Source: Sapientia aquatica
GTDB lineage: Bacteria > Pseudomonadota > Gammaproteobacteria > Burkholderiales > Burkholderiaceae_D
DNA: 64,000 bases
Reading direction: 5' to 3'
Assembly (NCBI RefSeq): GCF_004358105.1
Contig: NZ_SMYL01000005.1
Location: 124,001-188,000 of the forward strand
Shown: positions 32,543 to 40,923 of the stretch, one piece after another
Layout of the letters: every line of letters begins with the position of its first letter
Numbering within the stretch: position 1 is the stretch's first letter
Program-made: the position numbers and the translations under genes
The notes under the pieces: generated by a model
Told to the model about the DNA's origin: nothing
The model's database searches: none
The model's input: only the letters and a program-made list of their open reading frames with translations

Positions 32543-34339
32543 ATGGCATTTAAATTTTCACGATTAGTCTTGTTGATGATTCTCTGGTTTGGTTTTTTAC
32601 TGAGCCCAGTTTGTCATGCACAAGCCAATGCCAATTTAGCGGCGTCCGAGTTGGCTTACAGTTGCCCGTCGGAGGGGCTATTCCAAAATGGGCAAGCCCG
32701 CGATGTTGAATGGCGTGCTACCGACAACGGTGTAGCATTCGTTGAGCCAAAATCGCATTGCTGGATTCGGGTCAATTTGCAGCGCGTCCAAGTTGAGACT
32801 GGTTCGCCTAACTATCTACTGTTTTCTCGCTCGCCTATGTTGTCGAGCGCCTTTTACGACGCACAAGGTCAATTAATCGACCTGACCAAATTTGAGGGCA
32901 GCAAACATGCGCCGTTGATTAGTGGCCGGCTTAGCCTGTTCCCTCTGTTTAGTCTGGCTCCCGGCCCACTGTATATCAAGCTTGATTCCGCCAATCCCAC
33001 ATTCGATGAGCGGGTGATGGTAAAGACGCCCGGCACCCTAGAAGCGTTGGGGAAAGCACAAAGTACCACGATTGTATTGACTGTCCTTGCAGCTACGGGC
33101 TTGTTGACTTCCGCGTTGTTTACGGCCTCGTTTGGGATTGCGTTACGGGATATCGATTTTGGTATTTATTCTTTGTATTCCTTCTTTATCGGTTTGACCT
33201 TGCTAGCTTGGGATCAAGTCGATGCATTTGGTTTGGGAAATCATTACGGCTGGCTCTGGCAGCTTTCTGCGCCCCTTGCAACGATGATGCTGTGTTGGCT
33301 GTCGATCCGGTTTGGACAATTCAATCAATACAGTGTCGTGGCGGCGATTGGACTAAAATTATTTATCGCTTTCAACGGAATCATGCTGATCTGGGCGCTT
33401 GTTGCTCTGATTGGTGTGCCGGTTGGTTCCATGCCATTTAATCGGATCAATTACGAAAACTGGCAAGACGTTCTGGTTGGCGGCTTGATTATGATAGGTG
33501 GCTTGCAAGCTTGGCGGCGCGGCGCAAAAGACGGCTTGTTAATGTTTTTGAGCCTGTCACCGTCCATGTTTAGTGATCTAGTTAACCGCGTTTGGGATCC
33601 AGCTGTTGCGCCGTTCTTGCACTCTTCGGTGGGCATCACTTTTCCGACGCAATTCAATCAGTTAATTCACATTAATGGCTCGCTGACTTGGTTGGCGTTG
33701 CCTTTGGTATTTTGTTTTTGTTTGGCGCGCCGCACTTTGTTATTGCACCGCGCCTTGATCGAAGAACGCAAGTTATTAGAAGAACGGGTTGTGGAGCGTA
33801 CTCAAGATTTACATCTGGCTAACAAGGAATTGGAATTATTAGCTGCTACAGATGCGCTCACCGGTTTGGTTAATCGTCGTCGGATGATTGAATGGATTAA
33901 CCATGAAATGGATCGCTGCCGCCGCACTAAGAAGCCCTTGGCGCTGTGCATGATAGACGTCGATAACTTCAAGTTTATTAATGATAATTACGGCCACCCA
34001 ACTGGTGACCGCGTGATTGCCGCGATTGCTAGTGTATTCAAAGAAGTCATGCGCCGCACCGATATCGCCGCTCGCTTTGGTGGGGAAGAATTTTTGTTGT
34101 TGATGCCCGAAACCGACGAAACCGAAGCATTGCTGGTGAGCGAGCGGTTGCGGGAAGTCATCGCTGCCATCCCATTCTTCTCGGATAATGGCTATCCGTT
34201 TGCCTTAACGGTCAGCATCGGTGTGACCCTGTTTGACCATGGTGTGGCGCACGATACTATTTCCAATATCTTGACTAGAGCAGATAAAGCGCTCTATTCA
34301 GCCAAGCATGCGGGCCGAAATCAAGTGATTTTTGCGTAA
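32543..34339 (+). CDS. Diguanylate cyclase with 7TMR-DISM-type membrane sensor
   Basis: 598 residues. A signal peptide (ending near CHAQA) leads into a ~150-residue periplasmic domain of the DISM-extracellular type (WRATDNGVAFVEPKSHCWIRVNL). About seven membrane helices follow (near 175-395), then a short coiled coil (EERKLLEERVVERTQDLHLANKELELL) and a GGDEF domain (~430-598). The active site reads RFGGEEF. An RRTD motif five residues ahead is an intact RxxD inhibitory site, so product feedback is expected. It makes cyclic di-GMP from two GTP in response to an outside signal, probably a carbohydrate-like ligand in this sensor class. The start lacks a strong ribosome-binding site. Confidence 0.92.
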   Translation: MAFKFSRLVLLMILWFGFLLSPVCHAQANANLAASELAYSCPSEGLFQNGQARDVEWRATDNGVAFVEPKSHCWIRVNLQRVQVETGSPNYLLFSRSPMLSSAFYDAQGQLIDLTKFEGSKHAPLISGRLSLFPLFSLAPGPLYIKLDSANPTFDERVMVKTPGTLEALGKAQSTTIVLTVLAATGLLTSALFTASFGIALRDIDFGIYSLYSFFIGLTLLAWDQVDAFGLGNHYGWLWQLSAPLATMMLCWLSIRFGQFNQYSVVAAIGLKLFIAFNGIMLIWALVALIGVPVGSMPFNRINYENWQDVLVGGLIMIGGLQAWRRGAKDGLLMFLSLSPSMFSDLVNRVWDPAVAPFLHSSVGITFPTQFNQLIHINGSLTWLALPLVFCFCLARRTLLLHRALIEERKLLEERVVERTQDLHLANKELELLAATDALTGLVNRRRMIEWINHEMDRCRRTKKPLALCMIDVDNFKFINDNYGHPTGDRVIAAIASVFKEVMRRTDIAARFGGEEFLLLMPETDETEALLVSERLREVIAAIPFFSDNGYPFALTVSIGVTLFDHGVAHDTISNILTRADKALYSAKHAGRNQVIFA

Positions 34340-34381
34340 CTGGTTTGCTTAGTCGGATACGCAAAATATAATTAAAAAAAG

Positions 34382-34409
34382 CGGTGCAACGTTGAGTTGT
34401 GCCGTTTTT
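34382..34409 (+). terminator. Rho-independent terminator of the diguanylate cyclase gene
   Basis: CGGTGCAAC pairs with GTTGTGCCG (two G-T pairs) over GTTGA, with an A tract before and TTTTT after. Confidence 0.75.
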
Positions 34410-34457
34410 ATTTGAATGAGAAGTAGTTTTTAATTACGACAATACTCAGGGGAAAAC

Positions 34458-36035
34458 ATGAAATCTGTTCTTTGCTCATTGCTGTGCGTGCTGGCGCTGT
34501 CAGCCGCGCAAGCCGACGAAACCAAATCGCTAGTTAAGCCGCTGTCCAAATCGGAAATCGACACCTTAGTCCAGCGTTCGATGGCAACCTTCCATGTTCC
34601 CGGTATTGCGGTAGCTGTGATTAAAGACGACAAGGTCGTGTATTCCAACGGCTTTGGCGTGCGCTCCTTAAATGCTAAGCAAAAAGTTGATGAGCATACC
34701 TTGTTCGGCATTGCGTCCAATTCCAAAGCCTTTACTAGCGCAGCGCTGGGCATATTGGTCGATCAAAAGAAAATCAAATGGGACGACAAAGTCACCGACT
34801 ATATTCCTGAGTTTAAGATGTACAACCCCTATGTGACGGATGAATTTACGATCCGCGATTTGCTCACGCACCGCAGTGGATTAGGTTTGGGGGCAGGGGA
34901 TTTAATGTTGTGGCCAGAAGGCAGTGATTTTACCCGCGCCGATGTGATTCATAATTTGCGCTTTTTAAAGCCAACGTCGAGCTTCCGTTCCAAATACGAT
35001 TACGACAATAATTTATACATCATCGCCGGCGAAATCGTCGCACGCGTTTCTGGCTTATCGTGGGAAGACTTTATTGCGCAACATATTTTTCAACCGATCG
35101 GTATGACCGAAAGCGCTCCTTCGTTTTTCCGCTTAAAAGACAAATCGAACATCGTTGCGCCGCATGTCGAATTTGACGGCAAATTGCAAGCCGTGGATGC
35201 GCAACTCACCGAAGTCTCGGACGCGGCAGGGGGCATAAATAGTAATCTAGTTGACCTGAGTAAATGGGTGCGCCTGCAATTAAATAGCGGCGCCTATGGC
35301 AAGGATTTATCGCAGCATTTATTTAGCGCCGAAGTGCAGCAAGAAATGTGGTCGCCGCAAACGATCACGCCGTTTGACCACAAATTCAATCCCTACAACA
35401 CACACTTTGCCGCCTACGGATTAGGCTGGGGATTGCGTGATGTGAATGGCTATAAACAAGTTGGTCACACCGGCGGATTAACCGGCGTCGTCACGCAAGT
35501 AACCTTAATTCCAGAATTAAAACTCGGCATTATTGTGCTCACCAATCAACAAGTCGGCGCAGCGTTTAGCTCGATTACTGACACGATTAAAGATGCGTAT
35601 TTCGGCCTACCGAAAGTCGATCGGATTGCGCAATATCATGCGCGTTTAGAAGAGAAGAACGACGAAGATGCCAAGGCGGTAGCTGCGGTGTGGGCTAAAG
35701 TCGATGCGCAAAAAAATGCGGTCAATTCGATTGCGCCAGTCAGCCTAGTCGGCACCTATCGAGACAATTGGTTTGGCGACGTGGTGCTGAGCTACCAAGA
35801 CGGTAAGTTATTGTTTACCTCTGCCCATTCGCCGAAATTAAAAGGCGAAATGTTTTACTACCAAGGCACGACTTACGCCGTTAAATGGTTTGAACGCAGT
35901 ATGTTAGCGGACGCGTTTGCCACGTTTTTATTCGGCGTGGATGGCAAGCCGACGGGAATTAAAATGGCCGTTATTTCTGAGATGACCGACTTTAGCTATG
36001 ACTTTCAGGATTTGGATTTGAAGTTGGTAAAGTAG
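34458..36035 (+). CDS. Serine hydrolase, beta-lactamase/class C-like, with DUF3471 domain
   Basis: 525 residues. A Sec signal peptide (cleaved near AAQA) precedes a penicillin-binding-protein-like domain (~30-365). Its three motifs are SNSK (SxxK nucleophile, residues ~88-91), YDN as the YxN motif in DYDNNLYIIAGEIV, and HTG in QVGHTGGLTG. The C-terminal ~100 residues (LVGTYRDNWFGDVVLSY...) are a DUF3471 lipocalin-like domain. Family members act as D-aminopeptidases, esterases or peptidases rather than antibiotic-resistance enzymes. AGGGG upstream supports the start. Stand-alone gene after a terminator; its place between ilvC and pssA is not the usual Burkholderiales order. Confidence 0.92.
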   Translation: MKSVLCSLLCVLALSAAQADETKSLVKPLSKSEIDTLVQRSMATFHVPGIAVAVIKDDKVVYSNGFGVRSLNAKQKVDEHTLFGIASNSKAFTSAALGILVDQKKIKWDDKVTDYIPEFKMYNPYVTDEFTIRDLLTHRSGLGLGAGDLMLWPEGSDFTRADVIHNLRFLKPTSSFRSKYDYDNNLYIIAGEIVARVSGLSWEDFIAQHIFQPIGMTESAPSFFRLKDKSNIVAPHVEFDGKLQAVDAQLTEVSDAAGGINSNLVDLSKWVRLQLNSGAYGKDLSQHLFSAEVQQEMWSPQTITPFDHKFNPYNTHFAAYGLGWGLRDVNGYKQVGHTGGLTGVVTQVTLIPELKLGIIVLTNQQVGAAFSSITDTIKDAYFGLPKVDRIAQYHARLEEKNDEDAKAVAAVWAKVDAQKNAVNSIAPVSLVGTYRDNWFGDVVLSYQDGKLLFTSAHSPKLKGEMFYYQGTTYAVKWFERSMLADAFATFLFGVDGKPTGIKMAVISEMTDFSYDFQDLDLKLVK

Positions 36036-36298
36036 GGCGGCGTTGGTTCGTTGAGATGGCAAGCGCTTTCATAGGCTTGCGGTGCGTAGGTTCTCCATGA
36101 TTGCCAAATGTAGCGACTAAATTTGTCTTTTTGCCAGGTAAATAGCGCTGTAATTTAATGCCACTTATTGATGTGGCACAAAGAAACTTATCGTTAAATG
36201 TTAATTTAAGTAGTGTCCGTAGGGTAAATGTTGGTTGAATTCAGGTATTCTCTTGTGAGTTGCGGAGACGCAATTCCCTTTTTTATTTGGAGAATCGT

Positions 36299-37027
36299 AT
36301 GAAAAAATTAGTGGCAATTACCTCTGTTGTATTGTGTGGCGCGCTTAGTTTGCCAGCATTAGCCCAGCAGACCAAAGGCACGGTACTAATGGTTTCAGGC
36401 AGTGGAGAAGTGCATGCCGATAATGACCAAGCCCGCGCTACTTTTTTTGTTGAAGAACAAGATAAAAATAAAGCGGTTGCGGCCAGTCGCGTGAATCAAA
36501 AAATGAAAGACGGGACGGAATTATTAAAAAAAGCGGATTCAGATGGCAAATACGCCACCCGCGGGTATTACACCTATCCAGTCTATGCAGATTCCACACC
36601 GAATGCCAAAACCCGCACCATTACCGGCTGGCGCGTCGGACAATATTTAGATTTGACGACTAAAAATATTCAACAACTTCCTGCTACTGTTGCAGGAGTT
36701 CAACAAGTGTTAGCCTTGAATGGACTTAATTTCGGTTTGTCGGACGAAGCGGCCAAACAATTGGAAGCCAAACGCCTGGAATCGGCCTATAAAAATCTAC
36801 AAGATCGCGTCGCGATGATTGCCAAAGCAATGGGACGCGATCCGGCCGATTCGGTGATCGAGAGCTTAGACTTTGACGGTTCAGCGCCGCATCCGCAGCC
36901 CGTGTATCGCGCGATGATGGTCGCGGCTCCAATGCAGGATAAAAGTAACTCGGTAGCTGAAACCAGTTTTGAGCCTGGCGACTCAACCTTAAGCTCCACC
37001 GTTGTGGCTAAAATTAAGTTCAATTGA
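36299..37027 (+). CDS. SIMPL-domain (DUF541) periplasmic protein
   Basis: 242 residues from the ATG at 36299, with GGAGA upstream; a frame opening at 36260 is rejected. A Sec signal (LSLPALAQ) is followed by a SIMPL/DUF541 domain over nearly the whole length: VSGSGEVHADNDQARATFFVEEQDKNKAVAASRVNQKM, TITGWRVGQYLDLTTKNIQQLPATVAGVQQVLALN, and a C-terminal STVVAKIKFN strand. Family members are periplasmic or outer-membrane proteins linked to oxidative stress or surface stability (E. coli YggE, Brucella BP26). The exact function is unknown. The region is bounded by a long dyad downstream. Confidence 0.9.
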   Translation: MKKLVAITSVVLCGALSLPALAQQTKGTVLMVSGSGEVHADNDQARATFFVEEQDKNKAVAASRVNQKMKDGTELLKKADSDGKYATRGYYTYPVYADSTPNAKTRTITGWRVGQYLDLTTKNIQQLPATVAGVQQVLALNGLNFGLSDEAAKQLEAKRLESAYKNLQDRVAMIAKAMGRDPADSVIESLDFDGSAPHPQPVYRAMMVAAPMQDKSNSVAETSFEPGDSTLSSTVVAKIKFN

Positions 37028-37353
37028 TGCGGGTGGCGGCAACTGTAAATATGGAGCCTGTAATTCGCCAGTCATAAGCTCGGCATAGCATGGAGATGGC
37101 CTTAAGCGGGTTTTATGTTGACGGAACATAAAATCCGCTTGGTATTTATTGGGGGCCAGTCAAATTGTTACCTCCGGAATTTGCGTAGTTCTGAGCAATC
37201 GCTGTTTTGCGGCTAGTACAAATACCGTTATACTTGCCGCGCAACATATTTTAGATTGCAGTGACCGCATTCCCGGCGCTATTTATTGGCAATAATTGAG
37301 AATAGTCCATCTCATTTACCATTAAAACTTCAACAAACCTACAAGGCCCATGC
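37028..37353. other. Intergenic region between the SIMPL gene and pssA
   Basis: 326 bases. It contains the long dyad at 37104-37140 and, nearer pssA, AT-rich sequence with no clear promoter hexamers. No gene seen. The phosphatidylserine decarboxylase gene that often precedes pssA is not here. Confidence 0.45.
37104..37140. terminator. 16-bp stem-loop after the SIMPL gene
   Basis: AAGCGGGTTTTATGTT pairs with AACATAAAATCCGCTT (one G-T pair) over GACGG. No T tract beyond GGTATTTATT, so it is either a weak terminator or another dyad element. Confidence 0.55.
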
Positions 37354-38217
37354 ATGGCATTCAAACGTCGCCAATCCAAAACGAATATCAAGAATTTCTT
37401 CAAAGTAGTGAAAAAGCCGTCGGTCAATGCGGCCAGTAATGCTGCTGCGCAGCCCAAAAAGAAACCTCGGCGCGGTATTTATTTATTACCCAATGCTTTT
37501 ACGACCGCGGCTTTATTCTGCGGTTTTTACGCGATTGTGATGGGCATGGACGGTTTTTTTGAAAAAGCTACCGTCGCTATTTTCATCGCCATGGTGCTTG
37601 ATAGCTTAGACGGTCGAGTGGCCCGTTTAACCAATACCCAAAGTGAATTCGGTGCTCAGTACGATAGTTTGTCCGACATGGTGTCGTTTGGCGTTGCGCC
37701 AGCGTTGGTGGCGTACGAATGGGGCTTGCGCGGGTTAGGGCAGTGGGGCTGGTTAGCGGCTTTTGTTTATTGCGCGTGCGCTGCATTGCGACTTGCTCGC
37801 TTTAATACCAATATTGCGGTTGTCGATAAGCGTTATTTCCAAGGAATTCCTAGTCCAGCGGCAGCGGCGTTGGTTGCTGGTTTTATCTGGGCCATGACCG
37901 ATTTGCAAATTGATGGCGTGGACGTGCGCTGGGTTATTTGGGGCATCACGATCTTGGCTGGTTTGACGATGGTTAGTAATGTGCCGTTTTACAGTTTTAA
38001 AGATGTGAATTTAAAAAAATCTGTTCCGTTTGCCGTGCCTTTGGTGCTGGTTTTGGGTTATGTGTTGATCGTAAGTTATCCGCCTATCGTCTTGTTTGCC
38101 GTTTTCGTGGCGTATTGTTTATCCGGTTATGCAATTTTTCTGTGGCGTTGGCGCAAAGGCCGCCCAGTGAGTATTTTGCAGACCAAGGTCGAAGTGCACG
38201 ATCCGGAAGATCATTAA
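37354..38217 (+). CDS. pssA: CDP-diacylglycerol-serine O-phosphatidyltransferase
   Basis: 287 residues. It makes phosphatidylserine from CDP-diacylglycerol and serine in the inner membrane, the route to phosphatidylethanolamine. The CDP-alcohol phosphotransferase motif D-G-x2-A-R-x8-G-x3-D-x3-D is complete as DSLDGRVARLTNTQSEFGAQYDSLSDM. About eight helices are predicted, as in the multi-helix bacterial type II enzyme. The first ~40 residues are basic and disordered (RRQSKTNIKNFFKVVKKP...), a feature seen in related genomes. A strong terminator follows and psd is not adjacent. Confidence 0.95.
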   Translation: MAFKRRQSKTNIKNFFKVVKKPSVNAASNAAAQPKKKPRRGIYLLPNAFTTAALFCGFYAIVMGMDGFFEKATVAIFIAMVLDSLDGRVARLTNTQSEFGAQYDSLSDMVSFGVAPALVAYEWGLRGLGQWGWLAAFVYCACAALRLARFNTNIAVVDKRYFQGIPSPAAAALVAGFIWAMTDLQIDGVDVRWVIWGITILAGLTMVSNVPFYSFKDVNLKKSVPFAVPLVLVLGYVLIVSYPPIVLFAVFVAYCLSGYAIFLWRWRKGRPVSILQTKVEVHDPEDH

Positions 38218-38256
38218 TAGGAATTTTATAAAATCTGTCATTATTCCTAATAAAAT

Positions 38257-38287
38257 TAAGCCATTTCCTGCGAAATGGCTTTTTTTA
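38257..38287 (+). terminator. Rho-independent terminator of pssA
   Basis: AGCCATTTC pairs with GAAATGGCT over CTGC, followed directly by seven T. Confidence 0.9.
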
Positions 38288-38342
38288 TCGCTGAAAATAC
38301 AGAAAAAACACAAAAATAGTCGCAAAAAGTTGGTTTAGGGTG

Positions 38343-38371
38343 TTGCGCCACATCATTTTTACCCTTATAGT
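38343..38371 (+). promoter_or_regulatory. Candidate leuA promoter
   Basis: TTGCGC, 17-base spacer, TATAGT (five of six consensus bases). The first purine at the right distance is the A of the ATG at 38380, so a transcript from here would begin exactly at the leucine-rich ORF. Confidence 0.5.
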
Positions 38372-38379
38372 CTTTTCCC

Positions 38380-38493
38380 ATGACTTCTTCAAACTTCAGC
38401 AACAATACATCCCTCCAACTGGCAAGTTCCTTGCTAGCTGCCGGTCTATTGCTGAACGTTCTAGCACTAATCCTAGTGCGGTTCACGCGCTAA
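38380..38493 (+). CDS. Leucine-rich short ORF upstream of leuA, candidate leaderless leader peptide
   Basis: 37 codons with ten leucines; five of these are CTA, a codon I see rarely in neighbouring genes. The C-terminal half is a run of Leu, Ala, Val and Ile (LLAAGLLLNVLALILV) followed by RFTR. No ribosome-binding site is present, but the candidate promoter would place +1 at its ATG. Bases AACTGGCAA inside it (38417-38425) can pair with TTGCCAGTT (38567-38575) beyond its stop. That would compete with CAATTTGA/TCAAATTG (38508-38515 with 38562-38569). This is the geometry of an attenuator for a leucine-synthesis gene. Alternatively it is a tiny membrane protein. No classic T-tract terminator follows, which weakens the attenuator idea. 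Confidence 0.45.
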   Translation: MTSSNFSNNTSLQLASSLLAAGLLLNVLALILVRFTR

Positions 38494-38643
38494 ATCTCAT
38501 ACCCCCACAATTTGAGTTGGTTCCACCTCATGCACATCCAGCAAGGGGCGAGAAAAGACGTTCAAATTGCCAGTTTTACCCCAAAGTTTTCAGTATTCCT
38601 TTAGTCAACCAGTAACTATTCTTACGAAAAAACGGAGCTCATC

Positions 38644-40182
38644 ATGGCAGAAAAACTCATCATATTTGACACGACCTTGCGTGACGGCGAACAATCGCCC
38701 GGCGCTTCAATGACACGCGACGAAAAAATCCGCATTGCCAAGCAGCTCGAAAGAATGCGCGTCGATGTCATCGAAGCTGGCTTCGCCGCGGCCTCGCAAG
38801 GTGATTTTGAATCGATTAAAGCTATTTCCAGCGTCATCAAAGATTCCATCATCTGCTCCTTGTCTCGCGCCAATGACCGCGACATCGCCCGCGCCGCCGA
38901 AGCCTTAGAGTCAGCCAAACGCAAACGTATTCACACCTTCATCGCCACCTCGCCATTGCACATGGAAAAGAAGTTGCGCATGAGTCCAGAGCAAGTCTTA
39001 GAGCAAGCTAAGTTGGCCGTGCGTTATGCGCGCAAATTCACCGATGACGTCGAATTCAGCCCCGAAGATGGCAGCCGTTCGGAGATGGACTTTTTGTGCC
39101 GTGTAATCGAGGCGGTAATCAGCGAGGGTGCCACGACGATCAACTTCGCCGACACAGTCGGTTATGGTGTGCCAGAGTTGTACGGCAATATGCTCAGAAC
39201 TTTGCGCGAACGCATTCCCAATTCGGATAAAGCAATCTGGTCAGTGCATTGCCACAACGATTTGGGCATGGCGGTAGCAAATTCCTTGGCGGGTGTGACT
39301 ATAGGTGGTGCGCGTCAAATTGAATGCACGATTAACGGATTGGGCGAGCGTGCTGGTAACACGGCGCTGGAAGAAATCGTGATGGCTGTGCGCACGCGCA
39401 AAGATTACTTCAACTTTGAACTTGGGATCGACGCCACCCAGATCGTGCCAGCGTCTAAATTGGTCTCGCAAATTACCGGTTTTAATGTGCAGCCGAATAA
39501 AGCGGTCGTGGGCGCCAACGCTTTCGCGCATGCCTCAGGCATTCATCAAGACGGTATTTTGAAAGCGCGTGACACCTACGAAATCATGCGCGCCGAAGAC
39601 GTCGGTTGGACCGCCAATAAAATCGTGCTCGGCAAATTATCCGGCCGCAACGCTTTTAAACAGCGCTTAGAAGAGTTGGGTATTGCCTTGGAATCGGAAA
39701 CGGAGGTCAACGCCGCCTTTGCGCGTTTCAAAGAATTGGCCGACCGAAAATCCGAAATTTTCGACGAAGACATCATGGCCTTAGTGTCCGATGAGCAGCA
39801 GTCGCATCATCAAGAACACTACCAATATGTGTCGTTATCCCAGCGTTCTGAAACGGGCGAACAGCCGCACGCTAAAGTGGTGTTTTCCATTGAAGGCAAA
39901 GAAGCTACTTCAGAATCACGCGGCAATGGCCCCGTTGATGCGACCTTTGCGGCGATTGAAGCCGTGACTCAAAGTGGCGCAGAGTTGTTGCTGTTCTCGG
40001 TAAATGCAATCACCACCGGAACGCAGTCCCAGGGCGAAGTAACGGTGCGCTTGTCTAAGTCCGGTCGCATCGTCAACGGTGTTGGCGCTGATCCAGACAT
40101 CATTGTGGCCTCCGCTAAAGCCTATATTTCTGCTTTGAATAAACTGCATTCCAAGGTTGAGAAAGTAAATCCTCAGCTTTAA
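38644..40182 (+). CDS. leuA: 2-isopropylmalate synthase
   Basis: 512 residues. It condenses 2-ketoisovalerate with acetyl-CoA, the committed step of leucine synthesis. The DRE-TIM barrel motif [14 protein letters not shown] carries the first metal ligand and catalytic arginine. HCHNDLGMA gives the metal-binding histidines, and [12 protein letters not shown] belongs to the C-terminal lid. The last ~130 residues ([15 protein letters not shown]...) are the regulatory domain where leucine inhibits. GGAG precedes the start. Its own promoter and a possible leader-peptide control lie in the 360 bases after pssA's terminator. Confidence 0.97.
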   Translation: MAEKLIIFDTTLRDGEQSPGASMTRDEKIRIAKQLERMRVDVIEAGFAAASQGDFESIKAISSVIKDSIICSLSRANDRDIARAAEALESAKRKRIHTFIATSPLHMEKKLRMSPEQVLEQAKLAVRYARKFTDDVEFSPEDGSRSEMDFLCRVIEAVISEGATTINFADTVGYGVPELYGNMLRTLRERIPNSDKAIWSVHCHNDLGMAVANSLAGVTIGGARQIECTINGLGERAGNTALEEIVMAVRTRKDYFNFELGIDATQIVPASKLVSQITGFNVQPNKAVVGANAFAHASGIHQDGILKARDTYEIMRAEDVGWTANKIVLGKLSGRNAFKQRLEELGIALESETEVNAAFARFKELADRKSEIFDEDIMALVSDEQQSHHQEHYQYVSLSQRSETGEQPHAKVVFSIEGKEATSESRGNGPVDATFAAIEAVTQSGAELLLFSVNAITTGTQSQGEVTVRLSKSGRIVNGVGADPDIIVASAKAYISALNKLHSKVEKVNPQL

Positions 40183-40194
40183 TTAGTTCTAGTG

Positions 40195-40241
40195 AGTGGA
40201 TTGACGCTCTTTCGATTCAATTTGGCGGGCGTCAATTCACT
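40195..40241 (+). terminator. Stem-loop after leuA
   Basis: AGTGGATTGACGC pairs with GCGTCAATTCACT with one mismatch, enclosing ~21 bases. No T tract; probably a 3'-end structure rather than a strong terminator. Confidence 0.45.
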
Positions 40242-40291
40242 TAGCGGAAACAAGGGTTTTAGGAACGTCGTTCGGTTCGGGGACTAAATAT

Positions 40292-40320
40292 TTGTGAATA
40301 AATAGTTTCTCCTATATAAT
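40292..40320 (+). promoter_or_regulatory. Candidate rpsO promoter
   Basis: TTGTGA, 17-base spacer, perfect TATAAT. It predicts a leader of about 107 bases for rpsO, enough for the S15 autoregulatory structure known in other bacteria. Confidence 0.7.
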
Positions 40321-40434
40321 CTCGGGCTTAGTTGGTGTTTTTACTGGCTAATTGTAGAAAATTTATTAATTAATCACGATTTTTGGGGTTGGAATTCATC
40401 GCTTACTCCATTGATCGCATGTAAAGGATTTATC

Positions 40435-40704
40435 ATGACTATCGAAAAACAAGTTAAAGCAGCGATTGTTGCTGACAATGCACGCGCGGCTAACGACACA
40501 GGTTCTCCTGAAGTTCAAGTTGCTTTGTTGACTGCACGTATCAACGATTTGAATGCTCACTTCAAAGCGCACTCGAAAGATCACCATTCACGTCGCGGTT
40601 TGATCATGATGGTTAATCGTCGTAAGAGCTTGTTGTCTTATTTGAAAAATAAAGACGCAGTGCGCTATCGCGATTTGATCGTTAAACTCGGTCTGCGTAA
40701 GTAA
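40435..40704 (+). CDS. rpsO: 30S ribosomal protein S15
   Basis: 89 residues, the standard length, from the ATG at 40435 with AAAGGA upstream; a frame opening 24 bases earlier is rejected. The S15 signature [32 protein letters not shown] is complete. The protein binds the 16S rRNA central domain early in 30S assembly. The rpsO-pnp order is conserved across bacteria; here a terminator of wobble-containing stem sits between them, as in E. coli. Confidence 0.98.
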   Translation: MTIEKQVKAAIVADNARAANDTGSPEVQVALLTARINDLNAHFKAHSKDHHSRRGLIMMVNRRKSLLSYLKNKDAVRYRDLIVKLGLRK

Positions 40705-40745
40705 TATCAGATTAGCTTGCCGCTCTTTTGTAAGCGTTAAAAATT

Positions 40746-40776
40746 GCCTGTATCAGTTTTCTGATGCGGGCTTTTT
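40746..40776 (+). terminator. Terminator between rpsO and pnp
   Basis: GCCTGTATCAG pairs with CTGATGCGGGC (G-T pairs included) over TTTT, followed by five T. Read-through into pnp is typical of this locus. Confidence 0.8.
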
Positions 40777-40923
40777 GTATTTCAGCAAGCAGTTTTAAAG
40801 CGAATTTTGTAGTAAGGTTGCGAATTGCATTATATGGTTGTTAATTAGCAATCTGTTGTGAGGTGAACGACAGCACCTGGAATTCTGTCGGCAAGGTCAC
40901 ATGACCACACGAAAGGAAATATT

